From Methylorubrum rhodinum (GTDB lineage: Bacteria; Pseudomonadota; Alphaproteobacteria; Rhizobiales; Beijerinckiaceae), in NCBI RefSeq assembly GCF_014199935.1, contig NZ_JACHOP010000011.1, positions 62,001-126,000 of the forward strand: a stretch of DNA of 64,000 bases, given 5' to 3'. Of the stretch, positions 26,835 through 34,952 are shown piece after piece (the first letter of the stretch is position 1; each line of letters starts with the position of its first letter). A program made the position numbers and the translations under genes. The notes under the pieces were generated by a model. It worked only from the letters and a program-made list of their open reading frames with translations, made no database searches and had not been told where the DNA came from.

Positions 26835-27152
26835 ATGCCGGTCTACGACTATTCCTGCGAGGCTTGCGGGCCGTTCACGGTGCTTCGCCCGATGGCGCAG
26901 TTCAAGGACCCGCACGACTGTCCGGATTGCGGCGGGGCATGCCAGCGCGCCTTCCTCACCGCCCCGCGCATCGCCGGCATGGATGCGGGACTCAAGGCCG
27001 CGCATGCCACCAACGAGCGCAGCCGCCACGAACCGCGGCGCTCCGGCAGCCACGGCGCGGGCTGCGGCTGTTGCTCGCCCAAAAAGAAGGCCTCCGCCCC
27101 CGCGGCGGCCAAGAGCTTCCCGAACGCTCGGCCCTGGATGATCAGCCACTAG
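26835..27152 (+). CDS. fmdB: FmdB-family zinc-ribbon protein
   Basis: A 105-residue protein. The N-terminal zinc ribbon has MPVYDYSCEACG (Cys8, Cys11) and CPDCGG (Cys29, Cys32), exactly the FmdB putative regulatory domain. A second cysteine patch, GCGCCSPKKK, lies near residues 77-86, and the C-terminus NARPWMISH is conserved in the family. Its genetic partner in methylotrophs is fmdA; a regulatory or metal-handling role has been proposed but not proven. ATG 26835 is fixed by the conserved N-terminus. Confidence 0.9.
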   Translation: MPVYDYSCEACGPFTVLRPMAQFKDPHDCPDCGGACQRAFLTAPRIAGMDAGLKAAHATNERSRHEPRRSGSHGAGCGCCSPKKKASAPAAAKSFPNARPWMISH

Positions 27153-27170
27153 GATCGGACCGGAGCCACC

Positions 27171-27198
27171 GAGGCGGCCGGAGTCATCCGGCCGCCTC
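27171..27198 (+). terminator. hairpin after fmdB
   Basis: GAGGCGGCCGG and CCGGCCGCCTC form a perfect 11-bp stem with a 6-nt loop, 18 nt after the fmdB stop, with no T-run. It lies in the 196-bp gap before the porin gene. Confidence 0.6.
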
Positions 27199-27348
27199 AA
27201 GCGGCGAGGCCGAAACGGCCCGCCGCATGCATTCGGGAGGGAGCCTTCGAACGAAACCGCTCCGCGAGGGAGCCGCCGACCGATCACGACAAGCGGGGAA
27301 TCACCCCGTGGTGACCGGCCGGCGCAGAGCACGGGTTGGGGATCGACA

Positions 27349-28812
27349 ATGCGCAACGCGACGAGACGAGCACGACGACACCGCCGAGGCCTTTCCGCCT
27401 CCGCCCTCCTGGCCGCGGGGCTCGCCCTCGGTGGGCCGGGCGCGCAGGCGCAGCAGGCCTCGCCCGTGGGTCAGTTCAACGACCAGACCCAGCCGCGCAC
27501 CGATCCCGCCATCGCCGCCAAGCCCACGGACCCCGTCCGCGTCGGACCGCTCGCCCCCTGGGCCACCGACATGGCCGCCCGCGGGCTCACCTTCGACATC
27601 AACATCTACGACTTCTACCAAGCCAACCCCACCGCCGGCCTGCGCCGCGGCGAGCAATCGAACTCGGCCTACTTCGTCCTCTCGATGAACGCCGACATGC
27701 AGCGGCTCGCCAACATCGCGGGCGGCACGATCAAGTTCACCCAGACCTTCTTCGGCCTCGTGCGCAACCTCAACATGGCCGCCGACATCGGCGACACCAC
27801 GGTCGGCTACCAGCCGCCCTACACCCCCAACAACAACCGCCTGTCGCTGCTCACCTACGAGCAGAAGCTCCTCGACGACCGCCTCGTGGTCGAGCTCGGC
27901 CGCACCCACCCGGACCGGTACTACGGCCTGCCGCCCTGCAACTCGATCAATTCCTGCTTCCAGGACCTGTTCTACTTCAACGCCGGCTTCACCTCGCCGC
28001 TGTTCGCGGTCTGGGGCGCCAACGTCGCCTACCAGATGTCGCCGACGAGCTACATCCAGGCCGGCGCCTTCACGGTGAACCCCAACACCAACGTCCTGTC
28101 GGGCTACGACTGGGGCTACGAGCGCATCTCCGGGGCGCTGGTCATGACCGAGATCGGCACCAAGACCACCTACGCCACCCATGCCTATCCCGGTCGCGTC
28201 TCGCTCACCGGCTTCGTCAACACCGCCGACCACGACGACAACTTCAAGACCGTGTTCGGCACATCGAAGGGCCTCAACCCCGGCGATCCGGTGCTGCAGA
28301 AGTCCGGCACCTCGGGCGTCGTGCTCACCGGCACCCAGACGGTGTGGCGGGCCGATGCCGGGCTGATCACCAAGGGCGACGTGAACCTGCACCCCACCGC
28401 GATCTCGCTCTACACCGGCACCGGCTACGCCTTCGATCCGACGATCCCGATCCGCTTCAACTCGTTCTTCGGCGTGCTCCTGGAGGCCCCCGACCAGAGC
28501 CGGCCGAACGACACCTACGGCCTCAAGGTCAACTGGCAGCGCCTCAACGAGAACTACACCCAGTTCCTGGCGGACGCGAACTTCATCTCCGGCGGCTCCG
28601 GCGCGCCGTATTCGCGCGACAAGCTGATCTTCGAAGCCAACGCGCACCTCGACATCGGCAAGGGCGTGATCCTCGAGCCCGTTGTCCAGTACGTCGTCAA
28701 CCCGAACTCGTTCTGGAACCCCTACACGGCGCGCCGCGCCAGGGACGGCTTCTACGGCGGCTTCACCCTCGTCGTGCCGCTCGGAACCCTCCTCGGCCTC
28801 GCGCCGGGCTGA
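27349..28812 (+). CDS. outer-membrane porin of the amide-utilisation locus (OprB/FmdC-like)
   Basis: A 487-residue protein with a basic signal peptide cleaved near residue 34 (GAQAQQ). The body is rich in alternating hydrophobic/aromatic strands, contains [20 protein letters not shown] near residue 100, and ends with a barrel-like strand ([20 protein letters not shown]). This fits a carbohydrate-selective/OprB-type porin. In Methylophilus methylotrophus the fmdC gene of the amide system encodes a porin, so a role in letting amides cross the outer membrane is likely by analogy. It lies between fmdB and amiE on the same strand. Confidence 0.8.
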   Translation: MRNATRRARRHRRGLSASALLAAGLALGGPGAQAQQASPVGQFNDQTQPRTDPAIAAKPTDPVRVGPLAPWATDMAARGLTFDINIYDFYQANPTAGLRRGEQSNSAYFVLSMNADMQRLANIAGGTIKFTQTFFGLVRNLNMAADIGDTTVGYQPPYTPNNNRLSLLTYEQKLLDDRLVVELGRTHPDRYYGLPPCNSINSCFQDLFYFNAGFTSPLFAVWGANVAYQMSPTSYIQAGAFTVNPNTNVLSGYDWGYERISGALVMTEIGTKTTYATHAYPGRVSLTGFVNTADHDDNFKTVFGTSKGLNPGDPVLQKSGTSGVVLTGTQTVWRADAGLITKGDVNLHPTAISLYTGTGYAFDPTIPIRFNSFFGVLLEAPDQSRPNDTYGLKVNWQRLNENYTQFLADANFISGGSGAPYSRDKLIFEANAHLDIGKGVILEPVVQYVVNPNSFWNPYTARRARDGFYGGFTLVVPLGTLLGLAPG

Positions 28813-28825
28813 AGGCTCAAGCTCA

Positions 28826-28848
28826 GGGCCGCGGGCAACCCGCGGCCC
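28826..28848 (+). terminator. hairpin between porin and amiE
   Basis: GGGCCGCGGG and CCCGCGGCCC form a perfect 10-bp stem with a CAA loop, 14 nt after the porin stop codon and 36 nt before the amiE start. It has no T-run and may only modulate readthrough. Confidence 0.5.
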
Positions 28849-28883
28849 CTCCCCAAAACCAGTTCAGAGTGGAGGACAACGCC

Positions 28884-29936
28884 ATGATGCACGGCGACAT
28901 CTCATCGAGCCAGGACAGCGTCGGCGTGGCGGTGGTGAACTACACGATGCCCCGCCTGCACACCAAGGCCGAAGTGATCGAGAACGCCAAGAAGATCGGC
29001 GACATGATCGTCGGGATGAAGGCCGGCCTGCCGGGCCTCGATCTCGTGATCTTCCCCGAATATTCGACCCACGGCATCATGTACGACGCCGCCGAGATGT
29101 ACGAGACCGCCGCCAGCATCCCCGGCGCGGAGACCGAAATCTTTGCGGATGCCTGCCGCAAGGCGAAAGTCTGGGGTGTGTTCTCGCTCACGGGTGAGCG
29201 GCACGAGGAGCATCCCCACAAGGCGCCCTACAACACCCTCATCCTGATGAACGACCAGGGCGAGATCGTCCAGAAATACCGCAAGATCATGCCCTGGACC
29301 CCGATCGAGGGCTGGTATCCGGGTGATCGCACCTACGTCTCGGACGGGCCCAAGGGCCTCAAGATCAGCCTCATCATCTGCGACGACGGCAACTATCCCG
29401 AGATCTGGCGCGACTGCGCCATGCGCGGCGCCGAACTCATCATCCGCTGCCAGGGCTACATGTACCCGGCCAAAGAGCAGCAGGTGCTGATCTCGAAGGC
29501 GATGGCGTTCGCCAACAACACCTACGTCGCGGTCGCGAACGCCGCGGGCTTCGACGGCGTCTACTCGTATTTCGGCCACTCGGCGATCATCGGCTTCGAC
29601 GGGCGCACGCTCGGCGAATGCGGCGAGGAGCCGATGGGCATCCAGTACGCGGCGCTGTCGAAGTTCCTGATCCGCGACTTCCGCGCCCACGGCCAGTCGG
29701 AGAACCACCTCTTCAAGCTGCTGCACCGCGGCTATACCGGCATGATCAACTCGAAGGAGAACCGGCACGGGATGTCGGAATGCCCCTACGACTTCTACCG
29801 CCGCTGGATCGAGGATCCCGACGCCACCCGCGACGCCGTGCGCGCCATCACCCGCTCCAGCGTCGGCACCGAGGAATGCCCGATCGAGGGCATTCCCTTC
29901 GTCGGCAAGGGCGAGGGTCCGCCCGACCCGCGGTGA
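28884..29936 (+). CDS. amiE: aliphatic amidase AmiE
   Basis: A 350-residue nitrilase-superfamily enzyme hydrolysing short aliphatic amides (acetamide, propionamide) to the acid and ammonia. The catalytic triad is visible at Glu59 (FPEYST), Lys134 (KYRKIMPW) and Cys166 (CDDGNYPE), the same numbering as Pseudomonas aeruginosa AmiE. This fixes the start at 28884, the first of two adjacent ATGs. The N-terminal [19 protein letters not shown] is also AmiE-specific rather than AmiF-like. It closes the amide locus, giving two amidases with complementary substrates (FmdA for formamide, AmiE for longer amides). Confidence 0.97.
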   Translation: MMHGDISSSQDSVGVAVVNYTMPRLHTKAEVIENAKKIGDMIVGMKAGLPGLDLVIFPEYSTHGIMYDAAEMYETAASIPGAETEIFADACRKAKVWGVFSLTGERHEEHPHKAPYNTLILMNDQGEIVQKYRKIMPWTPIEGWYPGDRTYVSDGPKGLKISLIICDDGNYPEIWRDCAMRGAELIIRCQGYMYPAKEQQVLISKAMAFANNTYVAVANAAGFDGVYSYFGHSAIIGFDGRTLGECGEEPMGIQYAALSKFLIRDFRAHGQSENHLFKLLHRGYTGMINSKENRHGMSECPYDFYRRWIEDPDATRDAVRAITRSSVGTEECPIEGIPFVGKGEGPPDPR

Positions 29937-29971
29937 GCGAGACCGCCGCCGGGACGGCCGAGCGGGTCGCC

Positions 29972-29991
29972 GGCCCTTCCGCGGAAGGGCC
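29972..29991 (+). terminator. 20-nt palindrome after amiE
   Basis: GGCCCTTCCGCGGAAGGGCC is a perfect palindrome 35 nt downstream of the amiE stop. It is a likely end of the amide operon although no T-run follows. Confidence 0.5.
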
Positions 29992-30019
29992 GCGGGTCAG
30001 GACGCGATGGACGTCCCGA

Positions 30020-30205
30020 TCACTTCTGCAAGACTTTCGTGACCGCGGCATCTCGCTTGATGTCCGCGATCTCCCGGAGGCATTTTTCCTTCGATTCGAG
30101 CGATCGCGTGCTTTTGGCGAGGACGAAACCTGAATCCGTCTCAAGGCGCCAACTGTGAGCATTGTCGCCGACATTGTTCCCGTCTTGAACGATGACGAAT
30201 TTCAT
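30020..30205 (-). CDS. YegP/DUF1508-like microprotein
   Basis: A 61-residue protein from ATG 30205. The sequence (SWRLETDSGFVLAKSTRSLE, then a helix KEKCLREIADIKRDA) matches one repeat unit of the DUF1508/YegP fold, a beta-strand pair followed by a helix. Most family members have two units; this has a single one. A longer frame to 30322 exists, but its extra part is not conserved-looking. The surrounding DNA is poorer in GC than the rest, which may indicate acquisition. Function of the family is unknown. Confidence 0.6.
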   Translation of the reverse strand: MKFVIVQDGNNVGDNAHSWRLETDSGFVLAKSTRSLESKEKCLREIADIKRDAAVTKVLQK

Positions 30206-30638
30206 GGCTCTGCACCCCCGATATTGAACGACTCGAAGCAAATTTCTTGCCACGCTCCCTGTCGAGGCTTTTGCGAATTTCCGGTTGTTTTCTTCTCTGT
30301 CGGACTTCTCTGAGTCGACCAAGAAAGCCAGCTTCCCCGCCTCGGCTCATAGAGCTTCGCAGTATAGCGTCGCCCCCGTGATGGCGACAAGGCGTCGACG
30401 GAGCGGAAAATTCGGGAAACACCGCTTCCGCGGAGGCAGCCGTCGGCGTTCCGGGGCCGGAGGTTGATCCCCCGCTCAAGGGGGCAACGGAGAGGGGTGA
30501 AGCCGCGGGCCGGACGTGGGGAATGCGGCTGCGCCAGGAGCGATCGACGGTGCGCGGCAAGTGTCGTTCACGACGCTTCCACTGCGCCGTCGAACCCGAA
30601 CTGGCGCGGATCGGTGACCGGGAGCCTTGAGAGGACCC
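30206..30638. other. intergenic region, relatively AT-rich
   Basis: 433 bp. The part 30225-30330 is AT-richer and probably contains the promoter of the DUF1508-like gene. At 30471-30487 a short CCCCCGCTCAAGGGGG hairpin could terminate transcription coming from the PIG-L gene. No other gene is supported. Confidence 0.4.
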
Positions 30639-31388
30639 TCAAGGGGTCTCATCGGCCGGCAGGGCGATGAACCACTCGTGCGGTCCGGTCAGCCGGTCGA
30701 TCATCGCGGGCTGCAGTTGAAAACCTTCGGGATCGTCCTCGATCAGGCCGGAGACCTGGGAGGCGTGGGCCTCCACCGCCCGGCGCTTGGCCGCGCGCTC
30801 GTCCTCGACCGAGAGGCGGCAGCCGGTCGGCGCCGGCCCGACCTCGCGCTCCGGCGGCAGGGTCCAACCCCAGACCGGGTAGGCGTGGAAGGCCGCCCCC
30901 GGCAGGTGTTTCCGGGCGAGATCGACGATGGCGGCGGAGGCCGTGTGGTCGCAATGCGGGTCGTGCTTCCACGTCACGAACACGGCGTTCGCCCCGGCTT
31001 TTTCCGCGATCCCGGCGATCCGGGCCGCGGCGTCCTCGGCTTGCGGGCCCTCGCTCGGCACGCCGCCGTCGGGCAGGCGCAGGAAGTGGACATGCTCGGC
31101 CCCGAGCCCCAACGCGGCCATGGCCGCGATCGTCTCGGATTCGCGAAGATCGCGCAGGCGATCGTGCGGAAAGGCCTTGGAGTTCGGGTGCGAGCCGCAG
31201 CCGTCGCTGACGATGACGACGCGGACCGGGCGGCCGCGCGCCAGCGCCTGCACGATCAGCCCGCCGCAGCCGAGGCTCTCGTCGTCCGGGTGGGGCGCCA
31301 CCACGACGAGGCCGCCCTCCGGCACGAGGGTCTCGAAGGGGGCCACCGGCAGGGTCTTCACGGCTTCGAAAAAGGTGTCGGCGCGCAT
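30639..31388 (-). CDS. PIG-L/LmbE family deacetylase
   Basis: A 249-residue zinc hydrolase. The metal-binding motif APHPDDESLG (His33, Asp36) and the second-shell HCDHT near residue 147 are intact. PIG-L proteins remove acetyl groups from N-acetylglucosamine-linked or related substrates. The gene starts 25 nt after queC and is probably the last gene of a queD-queC-pigL transcript. Whether its substrate relates to queuosine metabolism or glycolipids is unknown. Confidence 0.9.
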   Translation of the reverse strand: MRADTFFEAVKTLPVAPFETLVPEGGLVVVAPHPDDESLGCGGLIVQALARGRPVRVVIVSDGCGSHPNSKAFPHDRLRDLRESETIAAMAALGLGAEHVHFLRLPDGGVPSEGPQAEDAAARIAGIAEKAGANAVFVTWKHDPHCDHTASAAIVDLARKHLPGAAFHAYPVWGWTLPPEREVGPAPTGCRLSVEDERAAKRRAVEAHASQVSGLIEDDPEGFQLQPAMIDRLTGPHEWFIALPADETP

Positions 31389-31413
31389 GGGCTGCTCCTT
31401 TCCTCGAACACGG

Positions 31414-32148
31414 TCAGTCGGCTCGCGCCGCGCGGTAGCGCGAAAACCCCTTGGCGCGCAGGTCGCAGGCCGGGCAGGTGCCGCAGCCGTAGCCCCACGG
31501 ATGGCGCGCGCCGCGCTCGCCGAGATAGCAGGTGTGGCTCTCCTCGACGATGAGGTCCACCAGGGCCCGGCCGCCGAGTTCCTCGGCCAGAGCCCAGGTC
31601 TGCGCCTTGTCGAGCCACATCAGCGGCGTGTGCAGCACGAAGCGGCGCTCCATGCCGAGGTTGAGCGCGACCTGCATCGCCTTGATCGTGTCGTCGCGGC
31701 AATCGGGATAGCCCGAATAGTCGGTCTCGCACATGCCGCCGACGATGTGGCGCAGGCCCCGCCGGTAGGCGAGCGCGGCGGCGAAGGTCAGGAAGGCGAG
31801 GTTGCGCCCCGGCACGAAGGTGTTGGGCAGCCCGTCCCGCTCCAGCCTGATCTCGCTCTCGCGGGTCAGCGCCGTCTCGGAGATCTCGCCGAGCGCCCCG
31901 AGATCGAGGGTGTGGTCGCGCCCGAGCCGGCGCCACCACGCCCGGTCGCGCGCCGTCATGCCCTTGCGTAAGGCGGAGCGCCGCTCCAGCTCGACCCGGT
32001 GGCGCTGGCCGTAATCGAAGCCGAGCGTCTCGACGCGGGGAAAGCGGTCGAGCGCCCAGGCGAGGCAGGTGGCCGAATCCTGGCCGCCCGAGAACAGCAC
32101 CAGGGCGCCCGAATCGCCGTCCTCCGCTGCCCTCTCGGCCATGTTCAT
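31414..32148 (-). CDS. queC: 7-cyano-7-deazaguanine synthase QueC
   Basis: A 244-residue enzyme converting 7-carboxy-7-deazaguanine to preQ0 with ATP and ammonia. The PP-loop ATP-binding motif [14 protein letters not shown] is near residue 18, [16 protein letters not shown] is in the middle, and the C-terminal zinc site is CYLGER with [11 protein letters not shown]. The ATG at 32148 overlaps the queD stop (ATGA), which fixes the start and shows coupling to queD. Confidence 0.96.
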   Translation of the reverse strand: MNMAERAAEDGDSGALVLFSGGQDSATCLAWALDRFPRVETLGFDYGQRHRVELERRSALRKGMTARDRAWWRRLGRDHTLDLGALGEISETALTRESEIRLERDGLPNTFVPGRNLAFLTFAAALAYRRGLRHIVGGMCETDYSGYPDCRDDTIKAMQVALNLGMERRFVLHTPLMWLDKAQTWALAEELGGRALVDLIVEESHTCYLGERGARHPWGYGCGTCPACDLRAKGFSRYRAARAD

Positions 32149-32501
32149 TCGCCCTCGTATTCGGCCCAGGAGAGCGGCGTCTCGAACACGCGCACGCGCG
32201 ACAGGCCGGGGATCGCGGGCTTGGCCCGATGCCAGATCCAGGCCGCGATGTGCTCGGCGGTCGGGTTCTCCAGCCCCTCGATCTCGTTGAGGCAATGGTG
32301 GTCGAGCCGCTCCAGCAGGGGCGCGAAGGCGCTCTCGATGTCGTAGAAATCGACGACCCAGCCCGTGGTCGCGTCGATTGCGCCCGAGACCGTCAGCTCG
32401 ACGCGGTAGGAATGCCCGTGCATGCGGTGGCAGCGATGCGTGACGGGCACGTTGGGCAGGCGGTGCGCCGCCTCGAAGGTGAAGGCCTGGGTGATCTTCA
32501 T
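32145..32501 (-). CDS. queD: 6-carboxy-tetrahydropterin synthase QueD
   Basis: A 118-residue member of the PTPS/QueD family making 6-carboxy-5,6,7,8-tetrahydropterin from dihydroneopterin triphosphate. Zinc ligands are His13 (FEAAHRLP) and His28/His30 (MHGHSY). Catalytic residues are Cys24, Asp67-His68 (LDHHCLN) and Glu107 (VFETP). The start MKITQAFTF at 32501 matches the family N-terminus; the longer upstream frame is discarded. It is coupled to queC by a 4-nt overlap. Confidence 0.95.
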   Translation of the reverse strand: MKITQAFTFEAAHRLPNVPVTHRCHRMHGHSYRVELTVSGAIDATTGWVVDFYDIESAFAPLLERLDHHCLNEIEGLENPTAEHIAAWIWHRAKPAIPGLSRVRVFETPLSWAEYEGE

Positions 32502-32995
32502 GGGCGTCTCAGCCGGCCCATGGGCCGGCATCGGGTTGGCGGGAGTGGGGCTCTGATGGGCCGATATGTCACCGAACCCGCCGGAATGCACGCGGGGCCC
32601 GGGTCAGGCCGAGGCAGCGAGATCGGGCAAAGGGAGAAACCGATACCGCGACAGGGCCCCTTCTCACCCTCGCCCGTCATTCCGGGGCCGCGCAGCGGAA
32701 CCCGGCCCCGAAGGGGCGCGCCGAAGGCGTGCAATCCACCCGTGATGCATGGTGCTCGGCCGAAGTCGAACCGTCGCGGCCAGCCGTGGATTCCGGGTTC
32801 GCCTTCGGCGCCCCGGAATGACGGCGGAGGTTCGAGATCGCGTCGTTGGCCCTGCAACCCGAGGCCGATATCCTCTGGTCCGTGCCTGATCCTCAGGAAC
32901 CGGCACACGCACTGACCGGTTCGTGAAGCTTCCGAGGCCCGCGGGCCCAATCCCCAAAAACGTCAAGCGCAGCGGCTGGAAGGCCCGGAGCCCTC
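32502..32995. other. divergent region between queD and the PRISE-type reductase gene
   Basis: 494 bp containing the family-II repeat at 32675-32824. The sequence next to each start codon should hold the two promoters, but no -35/-10 pair stands out. No gene is supported. Confidence 0.5.
32675..32824. repeat. family-II palindromic repeat, copy 1 (about 150 bp)
   Basis: Ends CGTCATTCCGGGG and CCCCGGAATGACG are inverted. Inside are CGAAGGCGTGCAATCCAC and GTGGATTCCGGGTTCGCC, shared with the copies at 57789 and 63329. Confidence 0.85.
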
Positions 32996-34060
32996 ATGAG
33001 CGGAACCGCACTGATCGCTGGCGTCAGCGGCATCGTCGGCAACAACCTCGCCCGCCATCTCGTAGCTACGGGCTTCACGGTCCACGGCCTCGCCCGGCGT
33101 CCGCCCACCGACATCGATGGCGTCGCGCCGGTGGCGGCCGACCTGCTCGATCCGGAGAGCCTGCGGGCGGCGCTGGCCGAGCTGCGGCCTGCCTACGTCT
33201 TCATCACCACCTGGCTGCGCCAGGAAACGGAGGCCGAGAACATCCGGGTCAACGCCGCGATGGTGCGCAACCTCCTCGACGCGGTGCGGCCCGCCGGCTC
33301 CGTCCGCCACGTCGCCCTGGTGACGGGCCTCAAGCACTATCTCGGACCCTTCGAGGCCTACGGGAAGGGCATGCTGCCGGCCACGCCCTTCCGCGAGGAG
33401 CAGGGCCGGCTCGACATCGAGAACTTTTATTACGCGCAAGAGGACGAGGTGTTCGCCGCTGCGGAACGGCAAAAGTTCGGCTGGAGCGTGCATCGCCCGC
33501 ACACGATCATCGGCTACGCGCTCGGCAACGCCATGAACATGGGCGTGACGCTGGCGGCCTACGCCACGCTCTGCCGCGAGACCGGGCGGCCGTTCCGCTT
33601 CCCCGGCTCGGCGGCGCAGTGGAGCGGGCTCACCGACATGACCGACGCGCGGCTGCTCGCCCGGCATCTCACCTGGGCGGCCACGACGCCCGAGGCTCGC
33701 AACGAGGCCTTCAACGTCGTCAACGGCGACGTCTTCCGCTGGAGCTGGATGTGGGGGCGGCTCGCGGCGTGGTTCGGCCTGGAGGCGGCGCCCTTCGATG
33801 GGGAGCCCAACCCGCTGGAATCGCAGATGGCGGGTGCCGGCCCGCTCTGGGCCGAGATCGCGGACCGGCACGGCCTGATCGAGCCCGACCTCGCCCGCGT
33901 CGCCTCGGCGTGGCACACCGACGCCGATCTCGGCCGGCCGATCGAGGTGGTGACCGACATGAGCAAGAGCCGCCGCCTCGGCTTCCTCGACTATCAGGCG
34001 ACGGACGACGCGTTCTTCGACTTGTTCGCGCGGCTGCGGGCCGCGCGCGTCATCCCGTGA
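32996..34060 (+). CDS. NAD(P)-dependent reductase of the PRISE type (progesterone 5-beta-reductase/iridoid synthase-like)
   Basis: A 354-residue extended short-chain dehydrogenase. The Rossmann motif is GVSGIVGNNLARHL (residues 9-22). The catalytic pair differs from classical SDRs: Lys113 in VTGLKHYLGP and Tyr in ENFYYAQEDEVF (about 145-146), the PRISE-family pattern. PRISE enzymes reduce activated C=C bonds (enones) with NADPH. It stands alone on the plus strand between queD and queE; no pathway link is visible. Start ATG 32996 gives a normal N-terminus. Confidence 0.85.
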   Translation: MSGTALIAGVSGIVGNNLARHLVATGFTVHGLARRPPTDIDGVAPVAADLLDPESLRAALAELRPAYVFITTWLRQETEAENIRVNAAMVRNLLDAVRPAGSVRHVALVTGLKHYLGPFEAYGKGMLPATPFREEQGRLDIENFYYAQEDEVFAAAERQKFGWSVHRPHTIIGYALGNAMNMGVTLAAYATLCRETGRPFRFPGSAAQWSGLTDMTDARLLARHLTWAATTPEARNEAFNVVNGDVFRWSWMWGRLAAWFGLEAAPFDGEPNPLESQMAGAGPLWAEIADRHGLIEPDLARVASAWHTDADLGRPIEVVTDMSKSRRLGFLDYQATDDAFFDLFARLRAARVIP

Positions 34061-34063
34061 TTA

Positions 34064-34696
34064 TCAAGGAATCCCGATGATCTTGTGCGTCTGGAGCGAC
34101 AACCGCCAGCGCGCATCCGCCCGGCAATAGGCCACCGCGGCGGCGGTGTTGGCGGCGGCGTCGGGTCCGTCCATCGGCTGGAGGAAGCGGTGGCGGAAGG
34201 GCAACTCCGCGAATCTGTCCGGCGGCGCCTCGGCTTGCGGGAAGACGAGCTTGAGTTCGTGGCCCGAGGTCTGCGCCAGCGCATTTCCGGCCTTCGGGCT
34301 CACGCAGATCCAGTCGATGCCGGGCGGGGCGGGCAGCGTGCCGTTGGTCTCCACCGCCACTTCGAAGTTTTGGGCGTGGACGGCCTCGATCAGCGCGGCG
34401 TCGAGTTGCAGCAGCGGCTCGCCGCCGGTGAAGACGACGTAGCGGTTCGCTTCGCCGCCTTCCCAAGTGGCCGCGATGGCCTCACTCAGGGCCGCGGCAT
34501 CGGAAAAACGTCCGCCGCCCTCGCCGTCCATCCCGATGAAATCGGTGTCGCAGAAGGTGCAGGCCGCTTCGGCCCGGTCCTCCTCGCGGCCGGACCAGAG
34601 ATTGCAGCCGGCGAATCGGCAGAACACCGCCGCGCGCCCGGCCTGGGCGCCCTCGCCCTGGAGGGTGTGGAACAGTTCCTTGACCGCGTAGGACAT
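34064..34696 (-). CDS. queE: 7-carboxy-7-deazaguanine synthase QueE
   Basis: A 210-residue radical SAM enzyme that contracts 6-carboxy-tetrahydropterin to 7-carboxy-7-deazaguanine. The N-terminus MSYAVKELFHTLQGEG is typical. The cluster-binding cysteines are in GCNLWSG and ACTFCDTDF, giving CX14CX2C, the expanded variant known from Burkholderia-type QueE rather than CX3CX2C. TGGEPLLQ follows for SAM binding. Its stop is 3 nt from the convergent reductase stop. It supplies the step between QueD and QueC. Confidence 0.95.
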   Translation of the reverse strand: MSYAVKELFHTLQGEGAQAGRAAVFCRFAGCNLWSGREEDRAEAACTFCDTDFIGMDGEGGGRFSDAAALSEAIAATWEGGEANRYVVFTGGEPLLQLDAALIEAVHAQNFEVAVETNGTLPAPPGIDWICVSPKAGNALAQTSGHELKLVFPQAEAPPDRFAELPFRHRFLQPMDGPDAAANTAAAVAYCRADARWRLSLQTHKIIGIP

Positions 34697-34767
34697 CGCC
34701 GACTTCGCTTGAGTGACGGCCCTGCCCATACAGGGGCGCATGGAACCGTGTCACGCCGCTCACGATT

Positions 34768-34787
34768 CCGCGGGCTTGAGCCCGCGG
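34768..34787. repeat. small hairpin in the queE/dacF divergent region
   Basis: CCGCGGGC and GCCCGCGG pair around a TTGA loop. It lies between the divergent queE and carboxypeptidase start codons and could be a regulatory or transcript-end structure. Confidence 0.35.
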
Positions 34788-34952
34788 GCAAGCTTATCCG
34801 TTGGGAATCCGGCGGTTTCTGCCATGCTCTCGCCACGGAGGGCACGTTGATGATCCCGTGAATCCTCGCGCCGGACCCGATCGACGCCGCCCGACGGGCG
34901 GAGCGATGCCCGGCGCCTCTCCGAAAAACCCTTCCCGTCACCCTTGCCCGAG

